Part shown: positions 24,906-37,900 of the stretch, piece after piece | How the letters are laid out: each line of letters opens with the position of its first letter | How positions within the stretch are numbered: the first letter of the stretch is position 1 | Assembly: GCF_954871325.1 (NCBI RefSeq) | Contig: NC_088777.1 | Coordinates: 15,663,366 to 15,727,365 of the forward strand | DNA: 64,000 nucleotides | Direction: 5' to 3' | Source: Gordionus sp. m RMFG-2023 | Taxonomy: Eukaryota > Nematomorpha > Gordioida > Chordodea > Parachordodidae | Program-made: the position numbers and the translations under genes | Notes under the pieces: model-generated | What the model was told of the DNA's origin: nothing | The model's database searches: none | Seen by the model: the letters and a program-made list of their open reading frames with translations, nothing else

Positions 24906-27900
24906 TTTACTCAAATAAAGAAACAAATGAACAGAAAAAAAATTTTTGACTTATAAATTATTATTTACTTCAATTGTATTGAGACTTGAAATTAATTTTA
25001 TTAGTGTTAAAAACTAATTGTAGAAAATTAGTCTGCATTTCAATATTGAATTTTGAATCGGATTTAATTATAATATACATATCTAATAAGCCTTTATTCC
25101 CGACAAATTAATTTTGAATTTTATAATTTTGAAATATTCATTGTTTGTTCTTTTATGTCTGATATAGATATCGAAATTAAAGAGTTTAATCTTATTATAT
25201 TTTAAATCTAGATATATATATTTTTTAAATTGGATGTGATTTTGAATCTCATATTAAGACGCAGCTATAAGAATGACTTTTCCCAAAATTTAGAACTAAT
25301 CATGAAGTTTAAGCCAATAAAAAGATACGCTTCTTTTTTTTTTAGCAAAATATGGAATTTTCTAGTTGTGGCATCAATACGGAACGGAAATTAAGGAAAC
25401 ACTAAAATAATTTTAATAAAATTGAAATATTTTTTTATGTTTTATTATCTGAAATACTTTAGGGATCCAAATCGAACTTAATGAACCATTAAACCTGTAT
25501 TAACCCTTATTATTTACAGTTTTTAAATTGAACTCTACCGCTAAAAAATATGTTACACAAATCTGAATCAAACAACTAAAATGATCGGTGAAGAGGTTTA
25601 AAACTTTGTAATCCTAACTTTTATAAAGGTTAATAGCAATCAATTTTGAATGATAGGCATTGGCTTTTTATCAGATATTTAATATATTACTATTTCTATT
25701 TTTTACGATTCTAACTGCCCAAATTACTCATAATTTGTATATAAAACTCTATAATTCAAGTTAATTAATAATTATTATATTTATATGTACAATAATAAAA
25801 CTGATGTGTTGCTTTGCTTTTGTTTTATTCATCGCTTTTAATGACAAAACAAAATATACATCTCTAATCAAAATCAAATAAGTGTGTATTTGTTTTATTC
25901 TAATCAGCTAGTTTTATTTTTCACCTGAATCGAATCGATTATATTTATTTGCACTTTGAAGACATTCAGGGTGGAAAGCTTTGATTAATTCGAATGATCC
26001 TATTCTCAACCCTAAGTTAAACTTCGATTCATCGCTAAATATGGGTATTATTTATTATACCTTTCTATCTAGTCAAGTTAATATGATTAATGTTCCGAAG
26101 TACTGTCGAATATGAATTCTTCCCATGGAGTAGAATGTATTATAAAAATAAAAGTGAACTTACCATTAAACTCTATTCAGATTTTATATTATTGAATCAG
26201 AGCGAAGTTGATATAAGATATCATAGTTTTCTAAATATTCATCTCTTTTAATATAATAATTTTCTGAAGTCCAGGATTCTAAATTATCTTTATAATATCA
26301 TTTCCAAACCATTCTATGATATATCATATCACACAATTGAACATGAACCTAATATTCTTTTCATATAATGTCGAACAACAAGAGTCAAATTGTCAAATTC
26401 CCTTAAATATTGATCTCTAGATATATAATAAAGATAAATATCTCATGATATAAAACGAATGACTATGACCCTCTAGATTTTTTTTTCCTATGATTTTACG
26501 ATTTATTTAACATAATCATGAAAAAAATTTCCAATTAAAGTTTTTCATAGGCAGAATTTAAAATATCTGATATAATCGAAGTTTTAAATATAATACAAAA
26601 TATTTTATTTCATTATGATAAAAAAAAATTAATATTATATTAATATAAAATATGAACGCCATCTATTTTTTTTAATATCCCTCAGAATTTAATAGTCGCT
26701 ATTTGTGAAGTTACTATACTATATTATATATAATCATAAATTAATTAACTAAAAAAATCACATTATAGATATTATGTAAAATATGAGGTGTAAATAATAT
26801 TATGTTAAATTTTTAACTTAATATTTAAAAAATAATAATTGCTAGATATTGTCTATTTTGTTATAAAAGCTTTAATTTCAATATTTATGTTTAAAGTTTA
26901 AATATTATAAATTGTGCTTATAAAAAAACCTAATTGTAATTTTAAAAAATTAAAAGTACGATAATTATCGGAGACCTGTAGACCAGGCCGGGACGTAATT
27001 TCTATAAATAAACCCGATCCGCCCTAAAAAAAATTTTAAGTATCTGAGTTTAAAAATATTTTTCAAAAATTCAAAATTGAATATGAGAAGGGATAAATTT
27101 GTTTGCCGGTAAAGTTCCCCCCTAAAAAATTGGCTATTAGCCTTTAAAAAATTGACCCCTCCCCAGGAAATTAAACACCCGGAAAATTGGCCTCTAAAAT
27201 ATTAACCCTCGAAAAATTAGCTCCCAGTAAATTTCTATATATAAAAATCCCGCTACTCGCTTTCCATAGAATTTTTTTTAAAAAATATTTGGCAAAATTC
27301 ATTATTTAATTAAGTTCATAAGAATTAGAAAAATCAAAGGTGTGGTAAAAATGGCATACAGATACCTTCTTTTTAAAAATTTTCTGTTTTCATCAATATC
27401 ATTTTAAGCTTAAAATTATCCCCTTTGCACTATCCCGCACCCCCTCCCCACCCTCTCTTCTTTAAAAATAATGTATGCAATATTTCACTATAAACAATTA
27501 TTTGAAAGAAAATAAATATTTATATTTTTTTAAATAATTACTAAAAATTTTTAAAAAAAAGCTTTAAAAAAATTGAAAAATAAAAATTATTTAAAAAAAT
27601 ATATATAAAATAAATATAACCTAACCAAAAGTCTTCAATAAATCGACCCAATCTTCTCCAAGGTTAAAAAGCAACATAATTGTGCCTCCCCACCTCCTCG
27701 TCTAAATCCTGGCTATATCTATGGAAACAGGTAAACCACCGGGGAAAAACATTTAATTATTTTGCACGTTACATTACAACTTGAAATTATGGATTATTTT
27801 CCAATACAATACATATACTATACCAAAATAATTAGATTGGCAAAATATTTTAAAATAGTTTTATTAATAAATATTTTTTAGTTTTGAAAATTACTATAAT

Positions 27901-28190
27901 AAAAGTATAAAAAGTTTATATTATAACAATGCTATGAAAATGTCTAAAAAAAGTAAAGGTAGATATATATTATAAAAGGGTTAAAAAGAAAATATAATTA
28001 TAAGTACATAGGTTATTTATTAATATGAGATTTATATGCGAGTATACAATGCCCAAATAAAATTATTAGGCCGGACTAGACAAATTGTGGGAAATGCTTT
28101 TAAATCTACATAATCTGGGCCTGGTAGCGATGACCACTAATTAATATTACTACTAAGTCACAAAATTAATTAACAAAAAATACAAATAAA
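24906..28190. other. Gene-free spacer upstream of the Sac2 gene
   Basis: Mostly AT-rich DNA with repeat debris: the hAT terminus at 25.45 kb, a family-B-like end at 26969 (CGGAGACCTGTAG), and at about 27085-27240 an irregular array of phrases of the type CCCnnAAAAATTGGC. The Sac2 promoter should lie near its right end, but no element can be pinned down. Confidence 0.35.
25449..25620. repeat. Decayed hAT terminus related to 58.16 kb
   Basis: AGGGATCCAAATCGAACTTA and the later CATTAAACC phrases parallel CAGTGATCCAAACCGAACCT and the following text at 58161, in the same orientation. No partner end or target duplication was found. Confidence 0.4.
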
Positions 28191-28200
28191 TGTTCTTTTC

Positions 28201-28411
28201 TAGTGTTGTTAAAACCCCCGATTTATTTCGAATTTAAAAAACGATTAAGATTTTGCACAAAATAATATTAGGTAAGCCTAGAGATTTAGCAAATATAAAT
28301 CCAAACCATTTTGATTCACGAGCAAAATATTGAGGCAAACATAATATTATTTTGGGTCAACAATCTAGCAATTTTAAAAATCGACCCAAATTGAACTTTT
28401 TAACAACATTA
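28201..28411. mobile_element. hAT-type MITE, family A (copy 4, diverged)
   Basis: 211-bp copy from TAGTGTTGTTAAAACC to TTTTTAACAACATTA. The flanking octamers TTCTTTTC and TTCTATAT agree only partly, so this is an older insertion. It lies about 220 bp upstream of the Sac2 start codon, within the likely promoter region. Confidence 0.65.
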
Positions 28412-28627
28412 TTCTATATAATTAATTTATTTCAAAAATATATAACCATTTGTTTTAAGTCATATTTGAATAGGTAGATATTTCAAAAAGAATACATTAA
28501 TACTGCTTATATATAATGTAAACTAAACTAAATTAACTCTAATGATATAATTAAACAATGCCTTATCATTAATTAATTTATTTATTACTTTTCCTTGTGG
28601 TGATATATCAATCCTAAACATATGTGA

Positions 28628-29333
28628 ATGGAAATTTTTAATACAGATAACTTCTACATATTTTGGAATGGAATATCTAGTCTATGGTGCAATAAAAAGA
28701 ATGGACACTTTGAAATAAAAAATAGTTTTATTATTTCCATACTCTAATTAGTGCTTATACTTTTTTTAGATATAAACCCTCCTGATGATTCAGATTTGGA
28801 ATGCTTAGGATTAACATATGGACTCCTTGGAAAATTACAGCCATTTACCAGTAAATTGCTTAATGCTATGTTTAAATAATAACTATAATATACAGATATA
28901 AAATATGGTGGTTTAATTGTTATCACAGAAAAGACAAATCTTGATTGTATTTACGAAAATAAATCAATAATTCGCATAGATAAAATTTCAATTTTGCCAT
29001 TTTGTGAAGAATTATTGAATGATAATAATGGCATTGATCAATCAAACAGTGTGTCTATTTCTTATGAGCCTAAATTATTTTATGATTTAGCAGTAATATT
29101 TAAAATTATTTATAAATAAATATACTAATTATTTGATTTAGACATGTAATAAACATCAATCATATAAAAATAAAAATAAATTAAGTAATCCATTACAAAA
29201 TTTATTTCCTGGAACTAGCACAATTAAGAAATTAATTCCCCTATCTTCAAATTCCAACAATATGTTACCTCTTCAAAAAACATGGACCTCAATCAAAGCA
29301 GCTGCAGAAAATGTTTTACCAAACAAAATTCCA
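28628..29333 (+). CDS. INPP5F: INPP5F exons 1-4: N-terminal Sac region with 45/45/49-nt introns
   Basis: The start ATG at 28628 gives MEIFNTDNFYIF, parallel to human MELFQAKDHYIL. Then SLWCNKKNGHFEIK, CLGLTYGLLGKLQ (human CLGLVEGVIGKIQ), YGGLIVIT, RIDKISILPF and CNKHQSYKNKNK (human CKKHHFGINKPEK), ending with LQKTWTSIKAAAENV. Introns are 28725-28769 (45 nt), 28851-28895 (45 nt) and 29093-29141 (49 nt). Donors are relaxed (GTTTTA, GTAAAT, GTAATA), and acceptors are TTTTTTTAG, TATACAG and TGATTTAG. Without removal of each intron the frame stops, so the splicing calls are firm. The next intron is 6.7 kb. Confidence 0.88.
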
Positions 29334-31838
29334 GTTTGTTTAAAAATAAGAAATATTTTTTATTGGATTGCAATGATCCATTTTTTTTTCTGATTTAATT
29401 AAATATTAATCTGATAATCAAAAAATTATAGAAAGCCTCTTGCAGAGTTGTTAAAATACTTTAAATGAATCTAGATATAGATATCATAAATAGTGATCTG
29501 CATCGGGCCTAATTTTTCAAGCCCAGCCTGGCACGGAATTTTTTTTAAAAAAAGTTTTGCCAGCCAGGCCCAAGCCCAAAATTTTTTTAAAAAGTTTTGC
29601 CAGCCTGAACTCGAAATTAATTTTAAAAAAATTTACCGGCCCGGCCAAGCACGAATTTATTTAAATATAGAAATTAATTTTTTTTATAATTTCTTAAAAT
29701 AAAAGACATATGTTCTATAGCATTTAGTTTCAATAGATTAAATCAAAATTTTATATTTTACATAAAAAATTAAAATATTGATAAATTTAGATATATTTAA
29801 TAAAATTTCCAAATTCCGACCCCACACGGCCCAAAATTTTTATAAAAATATTAGGCCCAGCCTGGCCCAAACCCGATTATTTTAAATAGAATTAGGCCCC
29901 AGACTTGGGCCGGGTAGGGGCCAGGTCTAACTTTGCAGATCTCTAATCATAAATACATTATCTAAAATATATCCTATATAGTTACATTATCCAAATGTAT
30001 AGAGATACAATTTTTATTTTACTTGGGTAAGATATGCATAAGGTTCTCATTGCTGAGAATCTAATTGGGAATATGGATGATATTTCCCCCATTTTTAGTT
30101 ATTTTTAAAAAAACTCAATTTATATATAAGTGTTTATTTTTATAGAATCTTTTTATGTAAATTTTTACTTTCAAATCTAGGAGATATAAATGAGATTAGA
30201 GGTTTGCAATAGGTGGGTTTTAGCCAAAAATTTTGCACCCTCATTGCTTTGAAATTCTATATTGTTAACCTACCCACCTGCCTGTCCACTCGTTTTTTTA
30301 AATTTTTTTAACCTGTCTGCTCACTTATAATTTTTTCTAAAAAATTTACCCAACTGCCCATTTATTTATAAATTTTGTTTAACCAGACTGCCTAATGTTT
30401 AAAAATTATTTTAATGACTGGGTTTGGCTCTTTATTTATCTATTTTAATGTATTTTTAATTAAACATATATAATATGCAATATTATGAAACAAAACTATT
30501 ATCTTAAATTAATTGAAGTCTGTTCTGCTTATATGAGGTTTGAAATAATTCATTTATTTTACTTATAATATTTTCACTTATTATTTTTATTTTTACCTAA
30601 AATAATTAATGGCTCACAATAAAAAGTTATTAAAATGTTAGTGTTAAAACAAATTGTTATAACTATGTTTAATTCCTCTCATATTATTTTAATTTTTATA
30701 ATATAATCTGGGTTCCAGCTAGACGTCAATAAGTAAAAAAAATATTTTTTTTCTCTTTTTTTTCAGTAACCCAAAATTTAGTAATCCACCAAACATTCAA
30801 TTCGGAGTCGATTTTCAATTAGAAACAACGCGGCTTTCCCGGTCACTAACAAACTTAAAAAAATATATTTAAAAAGATTATATCTAAAAATTTATTATAA
30901 ATACTAATGTTGTTAAATGGCTCGATCTAAGCCGATTTTTAAAAACGGCTGACTCAATAAAAAAAATTTCTTAATCACTTCTTTTCTAACGCATCATCCA
31001 GCTTACTTCATTTTAAAAACATCTCTAAGTTTCTCCCTCCTCATCCTTTTTTCCTCCTCAAAAACTTTTACTACATTCCTAAAATATTTTATGCCCTTCG
31101 ATCCACCTCAATTTTTAAATTCCCCGACTCATTAAAATCATTCGAAATCTCCGTCAAATCTCTTGCCGAAGAGATCCTTAATCTCCGCTTTAACCATAAT
31201 TCATGGTTACTAGCATCACTTCCATGCATGCTCAGGGGTATCGGCTTACGCTCACTTCTAACTCTTTCCATTAGTGGTTTCATCGTCTCCCCTTTCATCT
31301 GACTCACACATTAGCCATCTTTCTAACTTTCCTGACCCCTTATTAGCTGAAGCCCAGACCATTTGGGATAATTCCGTTGTCCCAAATACTCCACGACCCT
31401 CCTCTGTTCACAGAGAGACTGAGATATTCCACTCAACGAAGACTAACGAAACTATGGATTTTAAAAAATTTCAATTTTAATGCCCGGATTGGATTATCGT
31501 TTAACCTGTCCTTATTTTATATTAAACCTTCCGAATCTTTAAAATATTTCATTTTAAATCATTTTGATTCTACTGTGTTTTAAAAAAAAAATGATCTTTC
31601 TTCTCTTCTCTTCTCTTCTCTTCTCTTCTCTTCTCTTCTCTTCTTCTTCTCTTTCTCTCTTCTCTCTCTTCTCTTCTCTCTTTCTCTTCTCTCTCTCTCT
31701 TCTCTTCTCTTCTCTCTCTCTCTCTCTCTCTTCTCTTCTCTTCTCTTCTCTCTCTCTCTTCTCTTCTCTCTCTTCTCTTCTCTTCTCTTTTCTTCTTCTC
31801 TCTCTTCTTTCTCTTCTCTTCAAGAGAAGAGAAGAGAT

Positions 31839-31902
<64 letters not shown>

Positions 31903-34900
31903 TCCGTCGCTTACCTAAAATCGAGCCTTCACGACGACGATCTCACAGTTTTTCACCAATTGAACCACCGGTTACGAGTTTCTGGAAATCATACCCTCTA
32001 ATAACCTTGATTTGTTGCTCTCCGCTGACGAGCTAAGATTTGCTATTGGATTACGGTTCAATTTCGAAATTTTTCTACCGTACCAATGTAAATATTCCGA
32101 AACCAGTGTCGATAGCAAGTAAGACATTGTCGCTTTTGTCGAAGCCGTTTTTCACGGCACACCAAATGCAACGACATCATATTACTCGCCCTCAAATTAG
32201 CAGGCATTCCATCTAGACTTGAACCAACCAGAATTTTTAGAACCGACGGAAACGCCCTGATGGAATGTCCTTGATTCCTTGGTCAAGAAGTCAGCTCCTG
32301 GTTTGGGATTTCACCTGCATTGACCCAAATGCACCATCTAACCACAACGTCGATGCCATCGCCCTCGCAGAATCTCGAAAAATCATCAAATACAGTTCCT
32401 TAGACCCTTCTTTCTTATTCATACCCATCGCCTGCTCTATTCTCACCACCTTAGGTAGCAAAGCTCAACGTTTTTTTAAAGAATTAGGCAAACGGATTCG
32501 CGAAAAACCCGATCAGCCTAAGAAATCCCTCTTCTTACGTCAAAGACTTGCTACCATTATTCGCTCTAACCATCTAAGTATTATCTCTTCCATTGAATAA
32601 CCTTCCATATTCCTAGCTTCCTTTTTTTGTCCCCTATCCTTTCCCGTAAACTCTATTTCTACATTTTTCACCTTTATTAATTTTATCTTTTAAAACAATT
32701 AATTGTATGCTATTACATTTTGATAACATATTATATCAGTAAATACTTAATATTTTAGCCAGAAAAATAGGCCCATATTTCTTTATCTAAAAAATACCCA
32801 AGCTAATAATTAAAAAAATTGAATTTTTCAACCTAAAACCTAGATCATATTGAGCCGATTAACAACATTAAAAGGTAGTATGAAAAGTGAGAAAATTGTT
32901 CATCTATAGAGTGAGATGCTCAATTTGAATATAATGAAAGGTTTAATATTCTATTAATTTTAAAATTCAATTTTAATTCGTATTAATATTCATCAATATT
33001 AATTAAAATCAACCTCCCCCCCCCCCTCGTCCTCTAGTTTATAAATTGTCTATCAAAAAAAACATATCAAATATTTTCAGATTAAGAAGAGAACAATTAT
33101 TTTAAAAAATAATCTTAAAGATAATTATTTCTGTGCTAATACTGAAATACTCGTCCCCTATGCATTAAAATATGATTGAGCAAAATATTCACAATAAAAT
33201 ATTATATTTATAAGTTGGTACTCGGGTGTATGTATTTCGACCAGATCGACCCATTTGGCTGGGTCGGTTCTGATTCATTTTTTCGACCAAAAACCACAGT
33301 CGTGGACCAACTATTTAACCTCACTATCACATATTATTAAATGAATTTAATTCAAATATTAGTGTAAATCCCCCCATCATTTCAAGCCAAAAAATGTAAA
33401 TTAAAAATCTCCCACTAATTTTTCTAGAAGATTTTTGTTTAATAAGCACCTGAATATGACTAAAAATACTGCATTGCTAAAAAGCAATAAATCATAATCA
33501 ATCAACATTTTATTATATAATCTTTTTTAAAAAATAATTTTCAGAAACATTTTTTTTAAATATACTACATAAATCAAATTGAGATTAAATATCATTTATA
33601 ATTCTATTTTTACTTAAAATTAATGGAAAATAAGTATATTTACTAGCTTTTATTTTTTTTCTCTTTAGCTTTTGCCTTTTCTGGTGGTAAACTCCTTCAA
33701 CATCTCTCTCCACTTTATGTTATTCATACAATCTCTTTTATCTAATTTATACTTCTTTATATTGGCTCTAACTTTATGGCCCCATTGAAGTTTTGGCCTT
33801 CCTCTTTTACGTTTGCCCATCACCTCCAAACTCTCAACCTTATTCCCTATGTAGTTCATAGGCCTTCTCATTGTGTGCCCATACCACCTAAGTCTGTTTA
33901 CCATTAACTTAGTCTTAATTGGCACTACCTTTAAACTACTTAGTATTCTTGTACTGCCCACTTTATCCTTTCTTATATCCCAGCAATCATCCTCAGCATT
34001 CTCATCTCCATAGTTTGTAGACTTCTCTCGTCTGATTATTTGGTTGGCCATGTTTCCGAACTATATAGAATAGTTGGTTGTACTATGGAACTGTAAATTT
34101 TTCCCTTTAATTTGTGTGGGATTCTTTTGTCAAATAGCACTCCAGATAAAGATCTCCATTTTAACCACCCTTGATTAATTTTACTCTTTATCTCTTTTTC
34201 TATTGTGCCGTTTGTTTGTATAGTGGAACCCAAATATTTGCAGCTTTCAATTGCCGATATCTGCCATTCATTTATATCAATACTCTCTGTTTCATCTCCT
34301 CCTATCACCATATACTCCGTCTTTTCTCTATTTACTTTTAGTCCGTGCTTTTCTGGGATATTTATCCAACTCACTAATCTTTCTATTAGCTTATTACAAC
34401 TCAAATTTTATTTTCCAATTTTAAAGTTTAACAATATATATCCATAGGAGGGCGTTAAATGCCTAAATATGAAAATATCATCTTAAAAACACAGAATGAT
34501 TATTGGTTAGCGCTTTTTTTTTATATTTCGATATAAATACTTGTAGAAAACCTAAAATTTAAAAATGAATAGGCTTAGATTCGAAAAATAAAAGATAACA
34601 TAAGGCACATATTTCTGGCGATATTGATTAAAATCTCTTCATTTTTAGTTTATATGTGTATATTTAGGTGTTGGCATTATCCTAAAAAATATTTTGAAAA
34701 TATTATGATTTGACCAAAAGCCGAGCTCAAAACCGACCACTTACTAAATATTCGATTGACTAAATTTGCTAGTTGAAAAATGTTCATTTTTGTTTTATAT
34801 ATCTATAACTACGTATAAAACATTATCCCTAAAAATATTAAAAAAATATCATGATTTGATCAGTAACCGATTTGAAACCGAAATTCTTTATTTTTGGTTT

Positions 34901-37900
34901 ATACGTGTTTTTTAAAACAAAATATGATTTATAATTATATAGTAATTTTAAATTTTAACGGCTAATATTTAAAATTATTTATTTGTTTATTATTTTTTAC
35001 GTACTTTTACTTTACATTTTTTTTCTTTTTAGTAAAATGCTAAAATATTTTTTAAAAGATTATAATTTATTAAATTTTTTAGAAGTTTTTATTTTAATGA
35101 AATTAAAGGAATTTTCTAGAAAGGTGGGTGGGGGGGGGGATCCTTTATATCATCAGGTTTCATAAATAAATTCCTTAATCATCGAGTTTTTAAAAATTAA
35201 TTTCTATATCACATTTTCCAAACTTTTATGAATTTTATTCGTTTTGTCTACTATTATCTTCATATCTTAAATATATTATCCTTTCGACATGATTTAGATT
35301 TTGAAATTTTATTTATCAATAATTTTTACTTTATTTTCATCATCTCTAGTAATATTAAGTAAATTTTTATTTTTTTAATCACAGGAATTTCTTTATAATT
35401 TATCATATATTAATATATTTAAATTTATAAGATTCAATTTTTGAAAGTATAATTTTATTATTCTCAATAAAATTTAAAACAAAATAATTATACCAAGATA
35501 TTTCCCGGACTAGTTATTTCTGAAATTAATGAATATGATGATGTGAAATTAGCCAAACGGATTTATGAGGTTTGATAATTATTATTGATTTCTTGTCTGT
35601 TCAGTGAATCTCATTTATTTATATATAAATTTGTGCCTATTGACTTAAATTTACATGTTAAATGGGGAAGGCCAACCAGACCCTATTCAACACCGCTCCA
35701 CAATCCAAATTTTTTTTTCAAATGTAATCAGTTGTGATTTAGCGACAATATAACTATATTCCATTTGGGTTTTTAAATTATCAAATCTTAATGAAGCCCA
35801 TATTTTTGCAATTTCTTTCGTGTTTTGGGGGTCTGAATTTTACTATTTATTTTTCCAAAATATTTCAATCAAATCAGTCATATATCCCTGAACTTACAGA
35901 ATATATTTTTTAAAGAAAGTTGTGAGAGGGGAAAATTTATATTTTTAGATCGTTAGGAGAATAGTCTTATAATATAAACTTTCTCATATTTCCCAGTATT
36001 TTCTTTTAAAAAAAAATTGACCCCAAAAACTAGGAAATCAATAAATTGTTTAATAACACCGATTCATTTTACTACTCTCGCGAAGTGGACCTTACTAACT
36101 CGGCCCAAAGACTTAAGGAATTTAAAGAAAGATCTAAAGACACTCAAGCTTCCTATTCGAAAGATAAAACGAAAATGGAGGTTGCTGTTACTGTATCAAG
36201 GGATGCTAAAGGGAACATATTGAACACATCATTTAAGGAGGATAGTTTTGCACTACCACCACTATCATACGATTGGAAAAGTTGTGACGAAAGATTTTTC
36301 TGGAATTTTAACATTCTAAAAGACGTGATATCTATCATGGTAATTTCATGCTTCTACGATGTAAAGTTATTTAGATTAACAATTTGAAAGAAAATTGTTT
36401 ATATATTTTTGGTTAGGGTTCGCTAATTATATTAATAAGGTGCAATTTAAAATGGCTACCCATTATAAAAGATTAATTTGGTCTACATACCCAATTTTCG
36501 TAGAAATACAATGCCAATTCAATTAAAAAATATATAACGTACCAAATGACGTTTTAAATTTAAAAAAGGATGTGAAAAATTATAAAATAAGTAAATAATT
36601 AGAAAGAACTTAAAAAAGATATTTAACAAAATAAGTCACAAGATCCCCATCAATCATCCCATTGGATACTGCCAATAATATGTGGTTACGTATCACCACC
36701 CCGATCCATCGAAAGTCACGATTTTATTACTCATTTACCCACTCTATCTAGCTCGTCATTTAGCCGAAAATCTGTTTTTGATGAAACAGCTATAGGATTT
36801 CGATCGAAGGATGATAGGAAAGATGTAAAAATGAAGGATGTGAAAGCCACTTTTTGCTTGATATCTAGGAGAAATAGGCACAGAACTGGTAATTTATTTG
36901 GAAAAAAGCAGAAAAAAATAATTAATAAAGTACGAAGAAATAGAAAAGAGTGAAATAATCATCCTTTTTTTCATACATAAGGCACGCGTTATAACAGGAG
37001 AGGTATCGATGAAGAAGGAAACGCCGCCAATTATGTTGAAACAGAACAAGTTTTTATGCTATATATATTTTTTAATAAACTATAAAATTTATCGAAAGAA
37101 AAAAGGTAGGGATGGGAAGAAGAAAAAAGGTGCTGAGCGGCCTCTTTGCCTCTGCTTTTATTTATCTGCACAAACAAATCCTTTTTACTAATTATTTTAC
37201 TAGCACTTTTTTGATGAATACTATAGTATTCACTTATATTCATTTTCTTATACTACTATATTAGTTAATTCGTGTAGCTAATCACGTTATTTCCTTCGTT
37301 ATGGTGAGAGGTTCTATTCCTTTGTACTGGACCCAAGGAGGCATGAAGTACAGGCCTCAACCTACATTGGAAAAAGGTTTGTTAAATTGCTAATTATTAT
37401 TTTTCCATACTTTATTTTCATAATATTTAATATTTGAAATTATTTTTAAATATTCAACATGTTCCTTGTGAAACTTTTTTTTTAAACTTTATTGCCAATC
37501 TTTATTCCTTTTTTTTTAAAATGGATAGTGCATTTTATTTTTCACTTTTGAAAACATTTTTAAAAATTTTATTTTCCAATCGAATATTTTAAATGATTTT
37601 ATTATTCGCACTAACACTAATAATAATTTTATTTCAAATTCTAACTCCAGTTAAAGAAAGGGAAATGATATACTCCCGATTTCGTTGAATTCCTTTGATA
37701 GTTCTTAAGTATGCATATACCTTTTCTGCCTAACCATTGGAGGCAGGATGACAAGGAGAAGGAAAAATATGTTTAATACCTCTTTAATCTTGAGTTCCAT
37801 TAATAGAGATTAAAATTACAGGATTCCCCATTTTTGTAAAACCTTAAGACAGTTTTTCTAATACTAAATAAATTCTATCCATCAACAATTATTATATAAT

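Larger units (their letters stand above)
30905..32870. mobile_element. hAT-type MITE, family A (copy 5), split by a LINE
   Basis: The left arm at 30905-30959 (TAATGTTGTTAAATGG… GCTGACTCAATA) and the right arm at 32745-32870 (ACTTAATATTTTAGCCAGAA… GATTAACAACATTA) together make one MITE copy. The LINE sits between them. The octamers ACTCAATA and ACTTAATA at the junctions are the LINE's likely target duplication. Confidence 0.7.

Noticed and set aside
31554-32001. Long ORFs on both strands over the pyrimidine microsatellite
   Set aside because: Repetitive Ser/Leu/Phe and Arg/Glu/Lys peptides are a by-product of the simple repeat, which has few stop codons on either strand.
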